Positions 15,657 to 23,997 of a stretch of 64,000 nt of DNA are shown piece after piece. Source of the DNA: a bacterium (GTDB taxonomy: Bacteria; Bacillota; Bacilli; Lactobacillales; Streptococcaceae); NCBI GenBank assembly GCA_905221235.1, contig CAJNCJ010000003.1, forward strand, positions 62,001 to 126,000, given 5' to 3'. The stretch's first letter is position 1. Every line of letters begins with the position of its first letter. The notes beneath the pieces were generated by a model. The model saw only the letters and a list, made by a program, of their open reading frames with translations. It was not told where the DNA came from and made no database searches. Made by a program: the position numbers and the translations under genes.

Positions 15657-17168
15657 CTATTTCAAAATTACAAGTTCTCCATTCTTAATTTCCCAAACTT
15701 GGTCAAACTTACTTAATAATTCGTTTTGGCGATGTAAAGTAACAATGACGGCACTTGGTAGTTCCAGAACTCTTTCCAATTCCATTTTAAACTGATTAGT
15801 ATCCAAGGCAGAGAAAGGTTCGTCTAGGATAAGCAATGGATTTTTACGATTTTTCTCACGATTTAAATACATTCGTTGTTGCTGACCACCTGACAGGGAT
15901 TGTGGTGGAATTTTTTCAAAATCTTCTTCTCTGAATTTTGCATCGAAACTATTGAATAGCGTTACATTATTTTCATAACTCGAAATAAATGTATGTTCTT
16001 GTTGCAGAATCATACCGAATCTTCCCCAAAGATGGTCCAAAACAAGCCCATCTAGCACAATTTGTCCTTCAAAATCTTCATCTGTTCCATTTAAAATGTT
16101 GAGCAGACTACTTTTTCCAGACCCATTCTTACCAATAAGCGCAATTTTATCCCCTTTTTGAATCGTAGCGGAAGTAATTATCAATTTTGATTCTCCCAGT
16201 TGTTTGGAAATGTTTTTCAAAGTAATCGTATCAAAAGAATGTTGAGGTGCTTGAACTGAAACGGGTCTCCCAACAATGTTTTGAAAACTCTTGATTACAG
16301 GCTTTACAGACTCTAACATTTGTAAATCATAAAGGATTTCCTGTATTGGTTCAGAAAAAGCATTAATATATCCGAAACTCGCCACCACCTCAGGAATACC
16401 GAGTTGCTGGTGAGATAGAGAGTAGGCTAAATAAATAAACAGAACAAGACTAATGAATTCAAAAGAAACACCTGTCAATAAGATGCCTGTAATTTTTGTC
16501 AAACCATACTTAAAATACTTATCCTGCAAATTCTTTAGAGAATTCTTTTGTTGATTCAAAAAATGCGACATAGTTAGTTTATTTACCAAATGATGTCCCA
16601 TGAGCAAATCCTCCAAAGTTCGATAGTAATCTCCTTGTTTTTTCAAGTAAACCTGTCTACGATTAGCGGTCAACTTCCCAACGATTTTAGGAATTTGAAT
16701 ACTAATTCCAGTAGAAAAGATTAAAATCAGTGATACAATAGGATTAATTGTTCTGCTAATAATGAAAGCGTAAATGATGATACGTAAAATTTGTTTGATA
16801 AAACTCATCAATGGAGGAAGGTAATCCTTTTCCAACGAATCTAGGTCATTAGATTGATAGGAAATATACTCTGCTACTGTTTTCTGCTTGAAATCGTGGT
16901 GACTGAGTCCCAGAAGTGAACGAAACCACTCATTTTTCAAAGTAGTCGAAAAGATAATCCCCTGCTTCCAATCAAGTATCATTTGGATATAGTTACAACT
17001 CAAATAGCCTGCCACTGACATAGAGTAACCATATAGAGCTACTTGATAATCCCCTTTGATTAATGCCTGCGTGAAATACGGTAACAAAGCTGTGCAGATA
17101 TTCGATACTACACCAAAAAGAAAATTAAAGAAGAGATACCATCTAATAGTTTTAAGATATGGTAGCAT
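15657..17168 (-). CDS. ABC exporter (fused membrane and ATPase domains), likely peptide exporter
   Basis: A 503-residue half-transporter. Residues 1-300 form a six-segment exporter membrane domain. Residues 315-503 form the ATPase with Walker A GKNGSGKSS (347-354), signature LSGGQ (425-429), Walker B LLILDE (445-450), D-loop SALD and H-loop TLHRQ, all intact. It is shorter than the usual 570-600 residues and has no peptidase domain. A good AAGGAG site precedes the ATG. The stop of a degraded radical-SAM C-terminal fragment lies 15 bases upstream, so the gene was probably the exporter of a modified-peptide cluster whose other genes have decayed. Whether it is still used is unknown. Confidence 0.82.
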   Translation of the reverse strand: MLPYLKTIRWYLFFNFLFGVVSNICTALLPYFTQALIKGDYQVALYGYSMSVAGYLSCNYIQMILDWKQGIIFSTTLKNEWFRSLLGLSHHDFKQKTVAEYISYQSNDLDSLEKDYLPPLMSFIKQILRIIIYAFIISRTINPIVSLILIFSTGISIQIPKIVGKLTANRRQVYLKKQGDYYRTLEDLLMGHHLVNKLTMSHFLNQQKNSLKNLQDKYFKYGLTKITGILLTGVSFEFISLVLFIYLAYSLSHQQLGIPEVVASFGYINAFSEPIQEILYDLQMLESVKPVIKSFQNIVGRPVSVQAPQHSFDTITLKNISKQLGESKLIITSATIQKGDKIALIGKNGSGKSSLLNILNGTDEDFEGQIVLDGLVLDHLWGRFGMILQQEHTFISSYENNVTLFNSFDAKFREEDFEKIPPQSLSGGQQQRMYLNREKNRKNPLLILDEPFSALDTNQFKMELERVLELPSAVIVTLHRQNELLSKFDQVWEIKNGELVILK

Positions 17169-17183
17169 ATACGATACTCCTTG

Positions 17184-17429
17184 CTAATGCGTTTTTTTAC
17201 ATATCGCAGAACAATCTCTACTATTCCCTATTTCAGATAGTGCGATACTCGGACATTGAGTGCAATAATTGTAAATCACACAAGTACTGCAGTTTTTACT
17301 ATCATTCAAAATATAATTTGCTATTTTGTAAAATATAGGTCTATCCCATGTTTCTTTGATAGATGTAAAATGAATATTTCCAATACTTCTATTGAAAGTA
17401 AGCTTTTTCAGTTTTTCTAACGATTTAGG
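17184..17429 (-). pseudogene. C-terminal SPASM fragment of a radical-SAM peptide maturase
   Basis: An open frame of 81 codons with no usable start encodes IGNIHFTSIKETW followed by CSTC, YCTQCPSIALSE and a final pair C-x3-C. The Cys spacing, CxxCx5CxxCP followed by G and CxxxC, is that of SPASM domains, which hold auxiliary iron-sulfur clusters in enzymes that modify ribosomally made peptides. The radical-SAM core with its CxxxCxxC motif is absent: upstream there is a stop and then the remnant of a regulator. It is read as a deletion relic whose stop lies 15 bases before the exporter. Confidence 0.7.
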
Positions 17430-17518
17430 CTATTTCGTGACACACCCACAATCCGTGAAAATTCTGGTTATATCAGATTATGTGATTTTCGTAAGAATTT
17501 TATATTGTCTCCAATCAT
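17417..17518 (-). pseudogene. Remnant of an XRE-type (Rgg/Cro-like) regulator
   Basis: A good ribosome site (AAGGAGACTGCC) precedes ATG 17518 and the frame MIGDNIKFLRKSHNLI, then a TAA, then PEFSRIVGVSRNSLNR and a TAG. Together these read as the helix-turn-helix N-terminus of a Cro/C1-type regulator (CAA to TAA and probably TAT to TAG changes). The rest of the gene is gone and joins the SPASM fragment. This fits a regulator-maturase-exporter cluster collapsed by deletion. Confidence 0.65.
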
Positions 17519-17623
17519 GGCAGTCTCCTTATTAAAAATTCTATTATTGGTTTTGAAAAAAACAGTCTTCAAATATCCTGAAATATAGCAAAAAGAGATT
17601 GGGTAAAAACTCATTGTCTCTTC
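17519..17623. other. Intergenic region without recognised gene
   Basis: AT-rich sequence between the decayed regulator and the end of the histidine kinase gene. I see no coding frame; it would hold the promoter of the decayed cluster. Confidence 0.4.
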
Positions 17624-18598
17624 TCACTCAAGGACTAAGTTCACTTGAGCAAACTGAATCCGCACTGTCGTTCCTGTACCGACCTCAGACTCGATGCGAA
17701 TCTGGTGCCCCAGTTCTTCAGAAATTTTCTTAGATAGGTAGAGGCCAAGTCCAGATGACTGCTGGGTCAGACGACCATTATAGCCTGAGAAACCACGTTC
17801 AAAGACTCGGAGGACATCACTGTTTTTTATCCCGATTCCCGTATCCTTGATACAGAGTTCCTGGCCCTCCATATAAATCTCCAGACCACCTTCCTTGGTG
17901 TACTTGAGACTGTTTGAGATAATTTGTTCAATGACCACTAGTAGCCACTTCTTATCCGTCACGATTTCTTTATCAAGGTCATGTAGATTGACATTTAGAC
18001 CTTTTTGAATAAAGAAAAGAGCGTATTTACGAATTATTTCCTTAACCAAGTCCTCAATTTGAACCTGCTTTAAGATCAAATCATCATGGAAACTTTCTAA
18101 ACGCAGGTACTGTAAGACTAGATTGGTATAGGAATCAATCTTGAAAATTTCCTGTTCTAATTGCTGCTTTAATTGGCGGTCAGCTACTTCTGCAACTAAG
18201 AGTTGACTGGCTGCAATGGGGGTCTTTATCTGATGGACCCACAAGGTATAGTAATCCAACAAATCCGTCAGTTTTCTTTCTGCATCTGACCTCTGCTGAT
18301 AGAGTTCCATCTCACGAGCTTCTAATTTTTCTGCTAAAGCTATTTCCAAAGGAGATTTGGCTTCCCTCTCCCCATAGAGAATTTCCTGGCGATAGACCTG
18401 CATTTCCACCAATATGTCCCAAACGAAAAATAAAATGGTTACAAAGCAACACAAGAGGAAAAAGTAGAGAAAGTAAATTCCTAAACTGGTAAATAAAAAC
18501 TGAAAGAGTAAGACCAGAAACGTCAAAGAAATCAGATAGACAAACAGACGACTACGGGAACGCAGATAGGCTAGAAAAAATGGTTTCCAATCAAGCAT
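17624..18598 (-). CDS. Sensor histidine kinase, BceS-type (TCS01-like)
   Basis: A 324-residue intramembrane-sensing kinase. Two transmembrane helices (about residues 17-37 and 41-61) with almost no extracellular loop are followed by a short coiled coil, an H-box VHQIKTP (His122), an N-box ISNSLKYTKEG and ATP-binding boxes DTGIGI and GLGLYLSKK. Kinases of this build usually respond to antimicrobial peptides through a BceAB transporter. The position after thrS matches pneumococcal TCS01 (from memory), which is linked to bacitracin-type resistance transporters elsewhere in the genome. It overlaps the regulator gene by eight bases. Confidence 0.9.
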   Translation of the reverse strand: MLDWKPFFLAYLRSRSRLFVYLISLTFLVLLFQFLFTSLGIYFLYFFLLCCFVTILFFVWDILVEMQVYRQEILYGEREAKSPLEIALAEKLEAREMELYQQRSDAERKLTDLLDYYTLWVHQIKTPIAASQLLVAEVADRQLKQQLEQEIFKIDSYTNLVLQYLRLESFHDDLILKQVQIEDLVKEIIRKYALFFIQKGLNVNLHDLDKEIVTDKKWLLVVIEQIISNSLKYTKEGGLEIYMEGQELCIKDTGIGIKNSDVLRVFERGFSGYNGRLTQQSSGLGLYLSKKISEELGHQIRIESEVGTGTTVRIQFAQVNLVLE

Positions 18599-19268
18599 GC
18601 TTCAGTCCGTACCCTATCCCTTTCTTGGTCTCGATAAATCCTACCAAACCCTGCTCTTCCAATTTTTTACGCAAACGAGCCACATTAACAGAGAGGGTAT
18701 TATCATCAATGAAAAAGTCACTGTTCCAAAGTTCCCGCATGAGGTCGTCACGCGCTACAATATTGCCCGCATGCTCAAACAAAACGCGTAAAATCTGGAA
18801 TTCATTCTTAGTCAAATTCAAGATTTGACCTTGATAATGTAAATCCATGGATTTGGTATTGAGTATAACACCGGCATATTCCAGTAAACTCTCATCACGC
18901 CCGAACTCATAGGAACGACGCAACAAGCCCTGAACCTTGGCTAAAAGAACCTGCTGGTCAAAAGGCTTGGTCACAAAGTCATCCGCCCCCATATTGATTG
19001 CCATGACAATATCCATAGCCTGGTCTCTCGAAGACAGAAACATGATGGGGACCTTGGAAATCTTGCGAATCTCCTGACACCAGTGATAACCGTTAAACAA
19101 GGGCAAGCCAATATCCATGAGAACCAAATGAGGTTCCGACTGGACAAAAAGACTCAAAACTTCCATAAAGTCTTCTACCAAGACCACTTCAAATCCCCAT
19201 TCAGAGAGCATTTTCCCGACCTGTTGACGAATAACCTGATCATCTTCTACTAATAAAATCTTGTGCAT
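18591..19268 (-). CDS. OmpR-family response regulator, BceR-type (TCS01-like)
   Basis: A 225-residue regulator with an N-terminal receiver (acid pocket EDD at 8-10, phospho-acceptor Asp52 in MDIGLP, Lys in TKPFD) and a C-terminal winged helix (LTKNEFQILRVLFEH to TKKGIGYGL). It is the first gene of the pair, with AAAGGAG before the ATG, and overlaps the kinase gene, so the two are translationally coupled. Its targets cannot be seen here; no BceAB-like transporter is adjacent. Confidence 0.93.
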   Translation of the reverse strand: MHKILLVEDDQVIRQQVGKMLSEWGFEVVLVEDFMEVLSLFVQSEPHLVLMDIGLPLFNGYHWCQEIRKISKVPIMFLSSRDQAMDIVMAINMGADDFVTKPFDQQVLLAKVQGLLRRSYEFGRDESLLEYAGVILNTKSMDLHYQGQILNLTKNEFQILRVLFEHAGNIVARDDLMRELWNSDFFIDDNTLSVNVARLRKKLEEQGLVGFIETKKGIGYGLKHA

Positions 19269-19600
19269 CTGATTCTCCTTTGCTAATTTTAGGAGTCTTA
19301 AATCCTTTAGTATAAATAGAGGGCTTAGTATCTAATACTTTTTTGACATTTCCTTGTCACAACAGCTCAAAAACAGATAGTGAATAACCCCATTGATATC
19401 ATACCTTATTTTCAGACATAGTGCCAGCACTACCCATTTATTTTTAATTTTTTCAACCCTCATTTCAGTTCTTTTATACATCCCCTTAACCAAAATTTAT
19501 ATCTATTCTTCCAAACCTTGAGTGTAGTTAAAACGACACTCTATACTCTTCTAACATTGAAAAGCTCCTTATCAAGTGGTATCCGTAAAAAGTTCTAGCT
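19269..19600. other. Intergenic region between two-component system and TetR gene
   Basis: About 330 bases of AT-rich sequence with no convincing coding frame on either strand. A small GAGTGT/ACACTC hairpin near 19520-19545 is the only structure noted. It should contain the promoter of the regulator-kinase operon. Confidence 0.4.
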
Positions 19601-19635
19601 TTCAGATTGACAATCTGAAAAAGATTTGTTAAGAT
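19601..19635 (+). promoter_or_regulatory. tetR-type gene promoter with palindrome over the -35
   Basis: The -35 TTGACA (19608-19613) and extended -10 TGTTAAGAT (19627-19635) are 16 bases apart. A perfect 21-base palindrome, arms TTTCAGATTG/CAATCTGAAA around one A, covers 19601-19621 and includes the -35. Confidence 0.75.
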
Positions 19636-19636
19636 A

Positions 19637-19664
19637 TGAATGAACAATATTTAATATTCATTCA
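19637..19664 (+). promoter_or_regulatory. TetR-type operator 1
   Basis: TGAATGAA-N12-TTCATTCA lies directly downstream of the -10 of the regulator gene. The same arms recur at 20278-20304 before the next gene, so this is very probably the binding site of the TetR-family protein encoded here. Confidence 0.75.
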
Positions 19665-19682
19665 GAAAAGAGGTGAATCAAA

Positions 19683-20246
19683 TTGGACAAAAAACAGGCT
19701 TTGAAATCCGCAGCTTATGAAGTTTTTTCAAAAAAAGGATACAAGGCGACAGGAATTTCAGAAATTGCTAGACAAGCTCATATGGCAGTCGGATCTTTTT
19801 ATAACTATTACGAAAGTAAAGAGGCTATTTTTTTAGATATCTATATTGATGAAAACAACCGTGTTCGCCAAACTATGATCGAAGAACTGGATTGGGAAAT
19901 TGATATGATTGATCTTATTAGTCAACTCTTTGCTCAATCCAGAGCACTCGTTTCTTCCAATAAAATCCTTGCAGAATGGTACAATCCTGCCATAGCAGAT
20001 GAGTTGCATAGCTACTATTCCTCAGAAGAAGGGAAAGTCACGAATCCATTTCATCAATTTCTCGTGAAAACCTTTACTCATCGTTTACAGGCTGAAGGCC
20101 ATTCTCCAGAAAAAATTCAAGATATTTTACAAGTTTACAACCTATTTTACTACATGGATATGCATATCACAGAAAATGATTTTCCAGATATTAGCAAAAC
20201 TGTAGAAATACTAGCAACCAACTTCATTAAAGGAATACTGAAATAA
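19683..20246 (+). CDS. TetR/AcrR-family transcriptional regulator
   Basis: A 187-residue repressor-type protein. The N-terminal helix-turn-helix reads AAYEVFSKKGYKATGISEIA, then AVGSFYNYYESKEAIF, the standard TetR pattern; the C-terminal ligand domain is not recognisable to a specific ligand. The start codon is TTG at 19683, supported by AGAGGTGA with correct spacing and the absence of another start. Operators upstream of this gene and of the next gene share TGAATGAA/TTCATTCA arms, so it probably represses itself and its neighbour. Confidence 0.9.
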   Translation: MDKKQALKSAAYEVFSKKGYKATGISEIARQAHMAVGSFYNYYESKEAIFLDIYIDENNRVRQTMIEELDWEIDMIDLISQLFAQSRALVSSNKILAEWYNPAIADELHSYYSSEEGKVTNPFHQFLVKTFTHRLQAEGHSPEKIQDILQVYNLFYYMDMHITENDFPDISKTVEILATNFIKGILK

Positions 20247-20277
20247 AGAAATCTTTTCTTTATTTTTTGGAAATTAT

Positions 20278-20304
20278 TGAATGAAAAAAAATATTATTCA
20301 TTCA
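20278..20304 (+). promoter_or_regulatory. TetR-type operator 2
   Basis: TGAATGAA-N11-TTCATTCA lies between the regulator gene and the flavoreductase-like gene, 30 bases before the latter's start. It repeats the arms of the operator at 19637-19664 with a spacer one base shorter. Confidence 0.75.
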
Positions 20305-20334
20305 TAGAAAATTACTACACTATAGGAGTTAAAA

Positions 20335-21111
20335 ATGAAACGAGGGAAAAAAATGTTCATAATTATTCTAACTACACTTGGAGTGCTCGGCTTTATATCT
20401 TGGGGAATCATTACCTATCTTGGACGAAGTCAAACTTTATCGATAAAATCCATTGAAAATCCCAGCGGAGATTTGTATTTAGTTCACATCACAAAACCAA
20501 AAAATCAAATATGGAAAGCTGGCTCCTATGCTCAGTTTAAGCTTCCTGACAGCTCGTTTGGTCCAGACAAAAGTCCAGTAAAGGAGGATCAGGCTAGCCG
20601 ATGGCTAACCCTTGCTTCCACTCCTGATGAGGATGAAATTCTTATTGTAACCCATAATAGTGGTAGCGTGTTTAAGGAAACCTTAACACATTTACCAGCT
20701 GGTAGTAAAATTGAGATGAGTTGGCTGGAGTCATCTTTATCTGTTGAAGACAATGACCAAGCACTGGTTTGTTTTGCCTCTGATGTCGGCATTTCTACTC
20801 TACGTCCAGTTGTGAAAGAGTTGGCTGGTAAGCGCTCTATCATTCTTAATCATTTAGACAAAGGAGTAAGCATTTTTGATAATGAGTTAAAAGAGCTTAG
20901 TAAGAATAATCCGAATCTAACTTATAAAACTAGCGAAACCTTTTCTCAAAGCCAAGCATTTTTAAAAAATGCGGTTGTGAAATACGGTAACCAAGCTATT
21001 TATCTCTTGACCGGCCAACCTGATGATGTAAATGAGATGAAGAATTTTTTAAAGGAAAACGGGATTGATAGCAAAAACATTCAAGCAAGTTCGTTTAGAG
21101 GTTTGAAATAA
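20335..21111 (+). CDS. Membrane-anchored ferredoxin-reductase-like flavoprotein
   Basis: A 258-residue protein. One transmembrane helix (residues 7-28) anchors it, and the rest resembles the FAD/NAD(P)-binding module of ferredoxin reductases: a beta-barrel part with RWLTLASTP (FAD site) and GSVFKETL, then a nucleotide-binding part with CFASDVGISTLRPV in the position of GGxGITP and a final LLTGQPDDVNEMKNFL. The terminal aromatic residue seen in many reductases is replaced by GLK. The electron acceptor is unknown. It is probably controlled by the TetR-family protein upstream, a pattern seen for oxidative or electrophile stress genes. Confidence 0.75.
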   Translation: MKRGKKMFIIILTTLGVLGFISWGIITYLGRSQTLSIKSIENPSGDLYLVHITKPKNQIWKAGSYAQFKLPDSSFGPDKSPVKEDQASRWLTLASTPDEDEILIVTHNSGSVFKETLTHLPAGSKIEMSWLESSLSVEDNDQALVCFASDVGISTLRPVVKELAGKRSIILNHLDKGVSIFDNELKELSKNNPNLTYKTSETFSQSQAFLKNAVVKYGNQAIYLLTGQPDDVNEMKNFLKENGIDSKNIQASSFRGLK

Positions 21112-21234
21112 AAGCAAACTGTCTTCTATGTGTCTGAATCATACCATTATAGGTCGGTATGTAGAGAGCTCGTACAAACCAACTAGTAAATTCTATGTGA
21201 TTGTGATAAGATAAATAAAAAGAAAGGAGCTCTT

Positions 21235-22308
21235 ATGGCCAATATTTTTGATTATCTGAAAGATGTCGCATACGATTCCTTTTACGACCTACCTTTAAAT
21301 GAATTAGACATTCTAACCTTAACAGAAACCACCTACCTACCCTTTGATAATCTGGTATCAACAAGTCCTCAGCGACTTTTAGACTTGGCACCTCAGGTTC
21401 CAAGAGAGTCTAGCATGTTGACCAGCAAAAATCGCCTCCAGCTATTGGATGAACTAGCTCGACACAAGCGCTTCAAAAATTGCAAACTCTCCCATTTTAT
21501 CAACGACATCGACCCTGAGCTGCAAAAGCAGTTTGCGGCTTTGACCTACCGCCTCACTCTCGATACCTATCTGATTGTCTTTCGTGGGACTGATGATAGT
21601 ATCATTGGCTGGAAGGAAGATTTCCACCTGACCTATATGAAGGAAATTCCTGCTCAAAAGCACGCCCTCCGCTATTTAGAGAACTTTTTTGTCCACCACC
21701 CTAGGAAAAAAGTCATTCTGGCTGGGCATTCCAAGGGAGGAAATCTAGCCATCTATGCTGCTAGCCAAATTGATCAAAGCTTGCAAGAGCAGATCACAGC
21801 AGTTTATACATTTGATGCACCTGGTCTCCACACAGAATTAACACAGACCGAAGGTTATCAAAGGATAATGGATAGAACTAAGGTCTTCATTCCACAAGGT
21901 TCCATTATCGGTAGGATGCTGGAAATTCCTGCCCACCAAATCATCGTTCGGAGTACTGCCTTAGGTGGCATCGCCCAGCATGATACCTTTAGTTGGCAGA
22001 TTGAGGATAAGCACTTCGTCCAACTGGATAAGACCAATAGCGATAGTCAACAGGTAGACACAACCTTCAAAGAATGGGTAGCGACAGTCCCTGACGAGGA
22101 ACTTCAGCTCTACTTCGACCTCTTCTTTGGCACCATTCTAGATGCTGGGATTAGCTCCATTAATGACCTGTCTTCCTTCAAGGCTATCGAACATATTCAT
22201 CATCTCTTTGTCCAAGCTCAATCCCTCACTCCAGAAGAAAGGGAAACCATGGGACGCCTTACCCAATTATTGATTGACACCCGTTACCAAGCATGGAAGA
22301 ATAGATAA
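21235..22308 (+). CDS. Mbeg1-like (DUF2974) lipase-type hydrolase
   Basis: A 357-residue cytoplasmic protein. The nucleophile elbow AGHSKGGNLAIYAA (GxSxG, Ser near 167) and an upstream block YLIVFRGTDDSIIGWKEDF are typical of the DUF2974/Mbeg1-like alpha/beta hydrolases; FDAPGL would follow as the region of the acidic residue. The natural substrate is unknown. It has an AAAGGAG site and its own terminator. Confidence 0.85.
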   Translation: MANIFDYLKDVAYDSFYDLPLNELDILTLTETTYLPFDNLVSTSPQRLLDLAPQVPRESSMLTSKNRLQLLDELARHKRFKNCKLSHFINDIDPELQKQFAALTYRLTLDTYLIVFRGTDDSIIGWKEDFHLTYMKEIPAQKHALRYLENFFVHHPRKKVILAGHSKGGNLAIYAASQIDQSLQEQITAVYTFDAPGLHTELTQTEGYQRIMDRTKVFIPQGSIIGRMLEIPAHQIIVRSTALGGIAQHDTFSWQIEDKHFVQLDKTNSDSQQVDTTFKEWVATVPDEELQLYFDLFFGTILDAGISSINDLSSFKAIEHIHHLFVQAQSLTPEERETMGRLTQLLIDTRYQAWKNR

Positions 22309-22336
22309 TACCTTTCAAAAATCAAATGTATACAAA

Positions 22337-22386
22337 ACAAAAGACCTAGAATACAGACTTTCATGTGCATTCTAAGTCTTTTTAAA
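22337..22386. terminator. Bidirectional terminator between convergent genes
   Basis: AAAGAC..AGAAT and ATTCT..GTCTTT pair around a loop of about 17 bases, with A and T tracts outside, between the lipase-like and YdcF-like genes. Confidence 0.7.
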
Positions 22387-22396
22387 TAGAATCTGA

Positions 22397-23416
22397 CTAC
22401 CAAAGAATCCCTTTGTAGGCTATCAAAATGAGGGCTAATAGCAGGACATAAAAGGCAAGGAAAAGCCATTTCATTTTGACACAGAGGGCCACGTACTCCC
22501 GAATAAAAGCAGATGGTATGTAGTAACCTGCCGTCCTACATCCGAGCCCATCTCCCTTCATATTTAGCTTACGGGCATAGGTACTAGTACGAAAGACATG
22601 ATAGTCATTTGTTACAAAGAGAAATTGAGGTTTGGCTACCAGTTTCTCGCCAAGTTCCTTAGAAAAGAGAAGGTTCTCATAGGTAGTCCTTGATTGATCC
22701 TCCAGAATAATCGCATCTTGGGGAACATCTGTCTCTTCAAGCAGATAGTTTGTAATAGCCTGCGCTTCAGAAATCTTCTCATCTCCTCCTTGACCACCGC
22801 TGGCAATAATTTTTATGTTAGAATTTTTAGACTTGTAGTAAGCTTCTACTGCCTTATCAATTCTCCTCTTCAGCAAAGGTGTTACCTTTTCTCCGTCTAA
22901 CAAACCTGCACCATGAATGATAATAAAATCATAATGCTTCTTCTTAGGAATAAAGAGATACAAGATAGAGTACAGCATAAAACCCGTAAAAGCAAAGCCA
23001 AAAATAAAATAAGAGTAGAAAATGAATACAAATAAAATATTTAGAAAGTGATTGGTGTAAAATAATTCATGTCGTCCTCCCAATCGAAATGACATCAAAG
23101 CAAAAAATAGCAAAATGACTATTCCAAGGAGCATGGAGAGATAATTAGCCTTTGAACGTCCCTCTCGCTTCAACAAAATGACCCCATTATAGATTAGAAA
23201 GATGCCACTTAGAAAAAGCAAAAAAGGAAGTAAAATAAAGGGAAATATAAAAAAAGCGAAATGAATCTTCTCATACCCATTTTGATAAAAAAGGTAGCCT
23301 AGATAAAAATAACTGGAAATGAGGGATAATAAGAATAATACTGGATTCCACAAACTTCTATTATCCTTCCAAAATGACACTATAAATGCTAATACAATTC
23401 CTATAACGAGATACAT
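22397..23416 (-). CDS. YdcF/SanA-like DUF218 membrane protein
   Basis: A 339-residue protein with about five N-terminal transmembrane segments (residues 1-155), a DUF218 domain (YDFIIIHGAGLLDGEKVTPLLKRR, ASGGQGGDEKISEAQAI, DQSRTTYENLLFSKEL, TNDYHVFRTSTYAR) and one last hydrophobic segment. Proteins of this group are linked to envelope integrity, but the reaction is unknown. It is transcribed toward the lipase-like gene and shares its terminator. Confidence 0.85.
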   Translation of the reverse strand: MYLVIGIVLAFIVSFWKDNRSLWNPVLFLLSLISSYFYLGYLFYQNGYEKIHFAFFIFPFILLPFLLFLSGIFLIYNGVILLKREGRSKANYLSMLLGIVILLFFALMSFRLGGRHELFYTNHFLNILFVFIFYSYFIFGFAFTGFMLYSILYLFIPKKKHYDFIIIHGAGLLDGEKVTPLLKRRIDKAVEAYYKSKNSNIKIIASGGQGGDEKISEAQAITNYLLEETDVPQDAIILEDQSRTTYENLLFSKELGEKLVAKPQFLFVTNDYHVFRTSTYARKLNMKGDGLGCRTAGYYIPSAFIREYVALCVKMKWLFLAFYVLLLALILIAYKGILW

Positions 23417-23484
23417 TTCTTCCTCCTTTAATAACTACATTTTATCATAATTATCTAAAGAGAAAAAGAGGGCATCTATCCCTC

Positions 23485-23922
23485 TCACTCCTTCATCTGA
23501 CTCTCTGCATCGGCCACTACTTGTTCTAGGCTAGTCTGACCAAGTTCAGCCTCCATAGCCAGCTGGATTCTCTCCAATTTTTGATCCAAAACATCATGAA
23601 TATGAGCTCCAACTGGGCAATTTGGATTTGGATTGTCATGGAAACTAAAGAGTTGACCTGTCTTACCAAGACACTCTACCGCCTGATAAACATCTAAAAG
23701 ACTAATGTCTTTGAGATCTTTGACAATCTCTGTTCCACCCGTTCCACGCGCTACTGAAATCAGCTCGGCCTTCTTCAACTGGGACAAGGTTTTTCTGATA
23801 ATGACAGGATTGACCCCGACACTAGCTGCCAGAAAATCACTGGTCACCTTGCTTTCCTTCCCCTTGAGGGCAATGATTATCAGCATATGAGTCGCAATGG
23901 TAAATCTACTTGGAATTTGCAT
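23485..23922 (-). CDS. Rrf2-family transcriptional regulator
   Basis: A 145-residue protein with a winged helix (residues 10-70, KVTSDFLAASVGVNPVIIRKTLSQL) and the dimerisation helix of the Rrf2 family. Only one cysteine (NCPVGAHIH) lies in the region where IscR carries three cluster ligands, so an iron-sulfur cluster of that kind is unlikely; it resembles the YwnA/CymR branch. It lies between the YdcF-like and phosphoesterase genes; targets are unknown. Confidence 0.88.
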   Translation of the reverse strand: MQIPSRFTIATHMLIIIALKGKESKVTSDFLAASVGVNPVIIRKTLSQLKKAELISVARGTGGTEIVKDLKDISLLDVYQAVECLGKTGQLFSFHDNPNPNCPVGAHIHDVLDQKLERIQLAMEAELGQTSLEQVVADAESQMKE

Positions 23923-23997
23923 GCTCTTCTCCTTTTTACGAGGCTGCCCTGCCTCTACTCCTCTTTTTCTTTTATTATACCCTTTTTGGTTGTAATG

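Noticed and set aside
17169-17623. A surviving precursor-peptide gene for the decayed radical-SAM cluster
   Set aside because: No short frame with a ribosome site was found apart from the regulator remnant; the deletion seems to have removed it.
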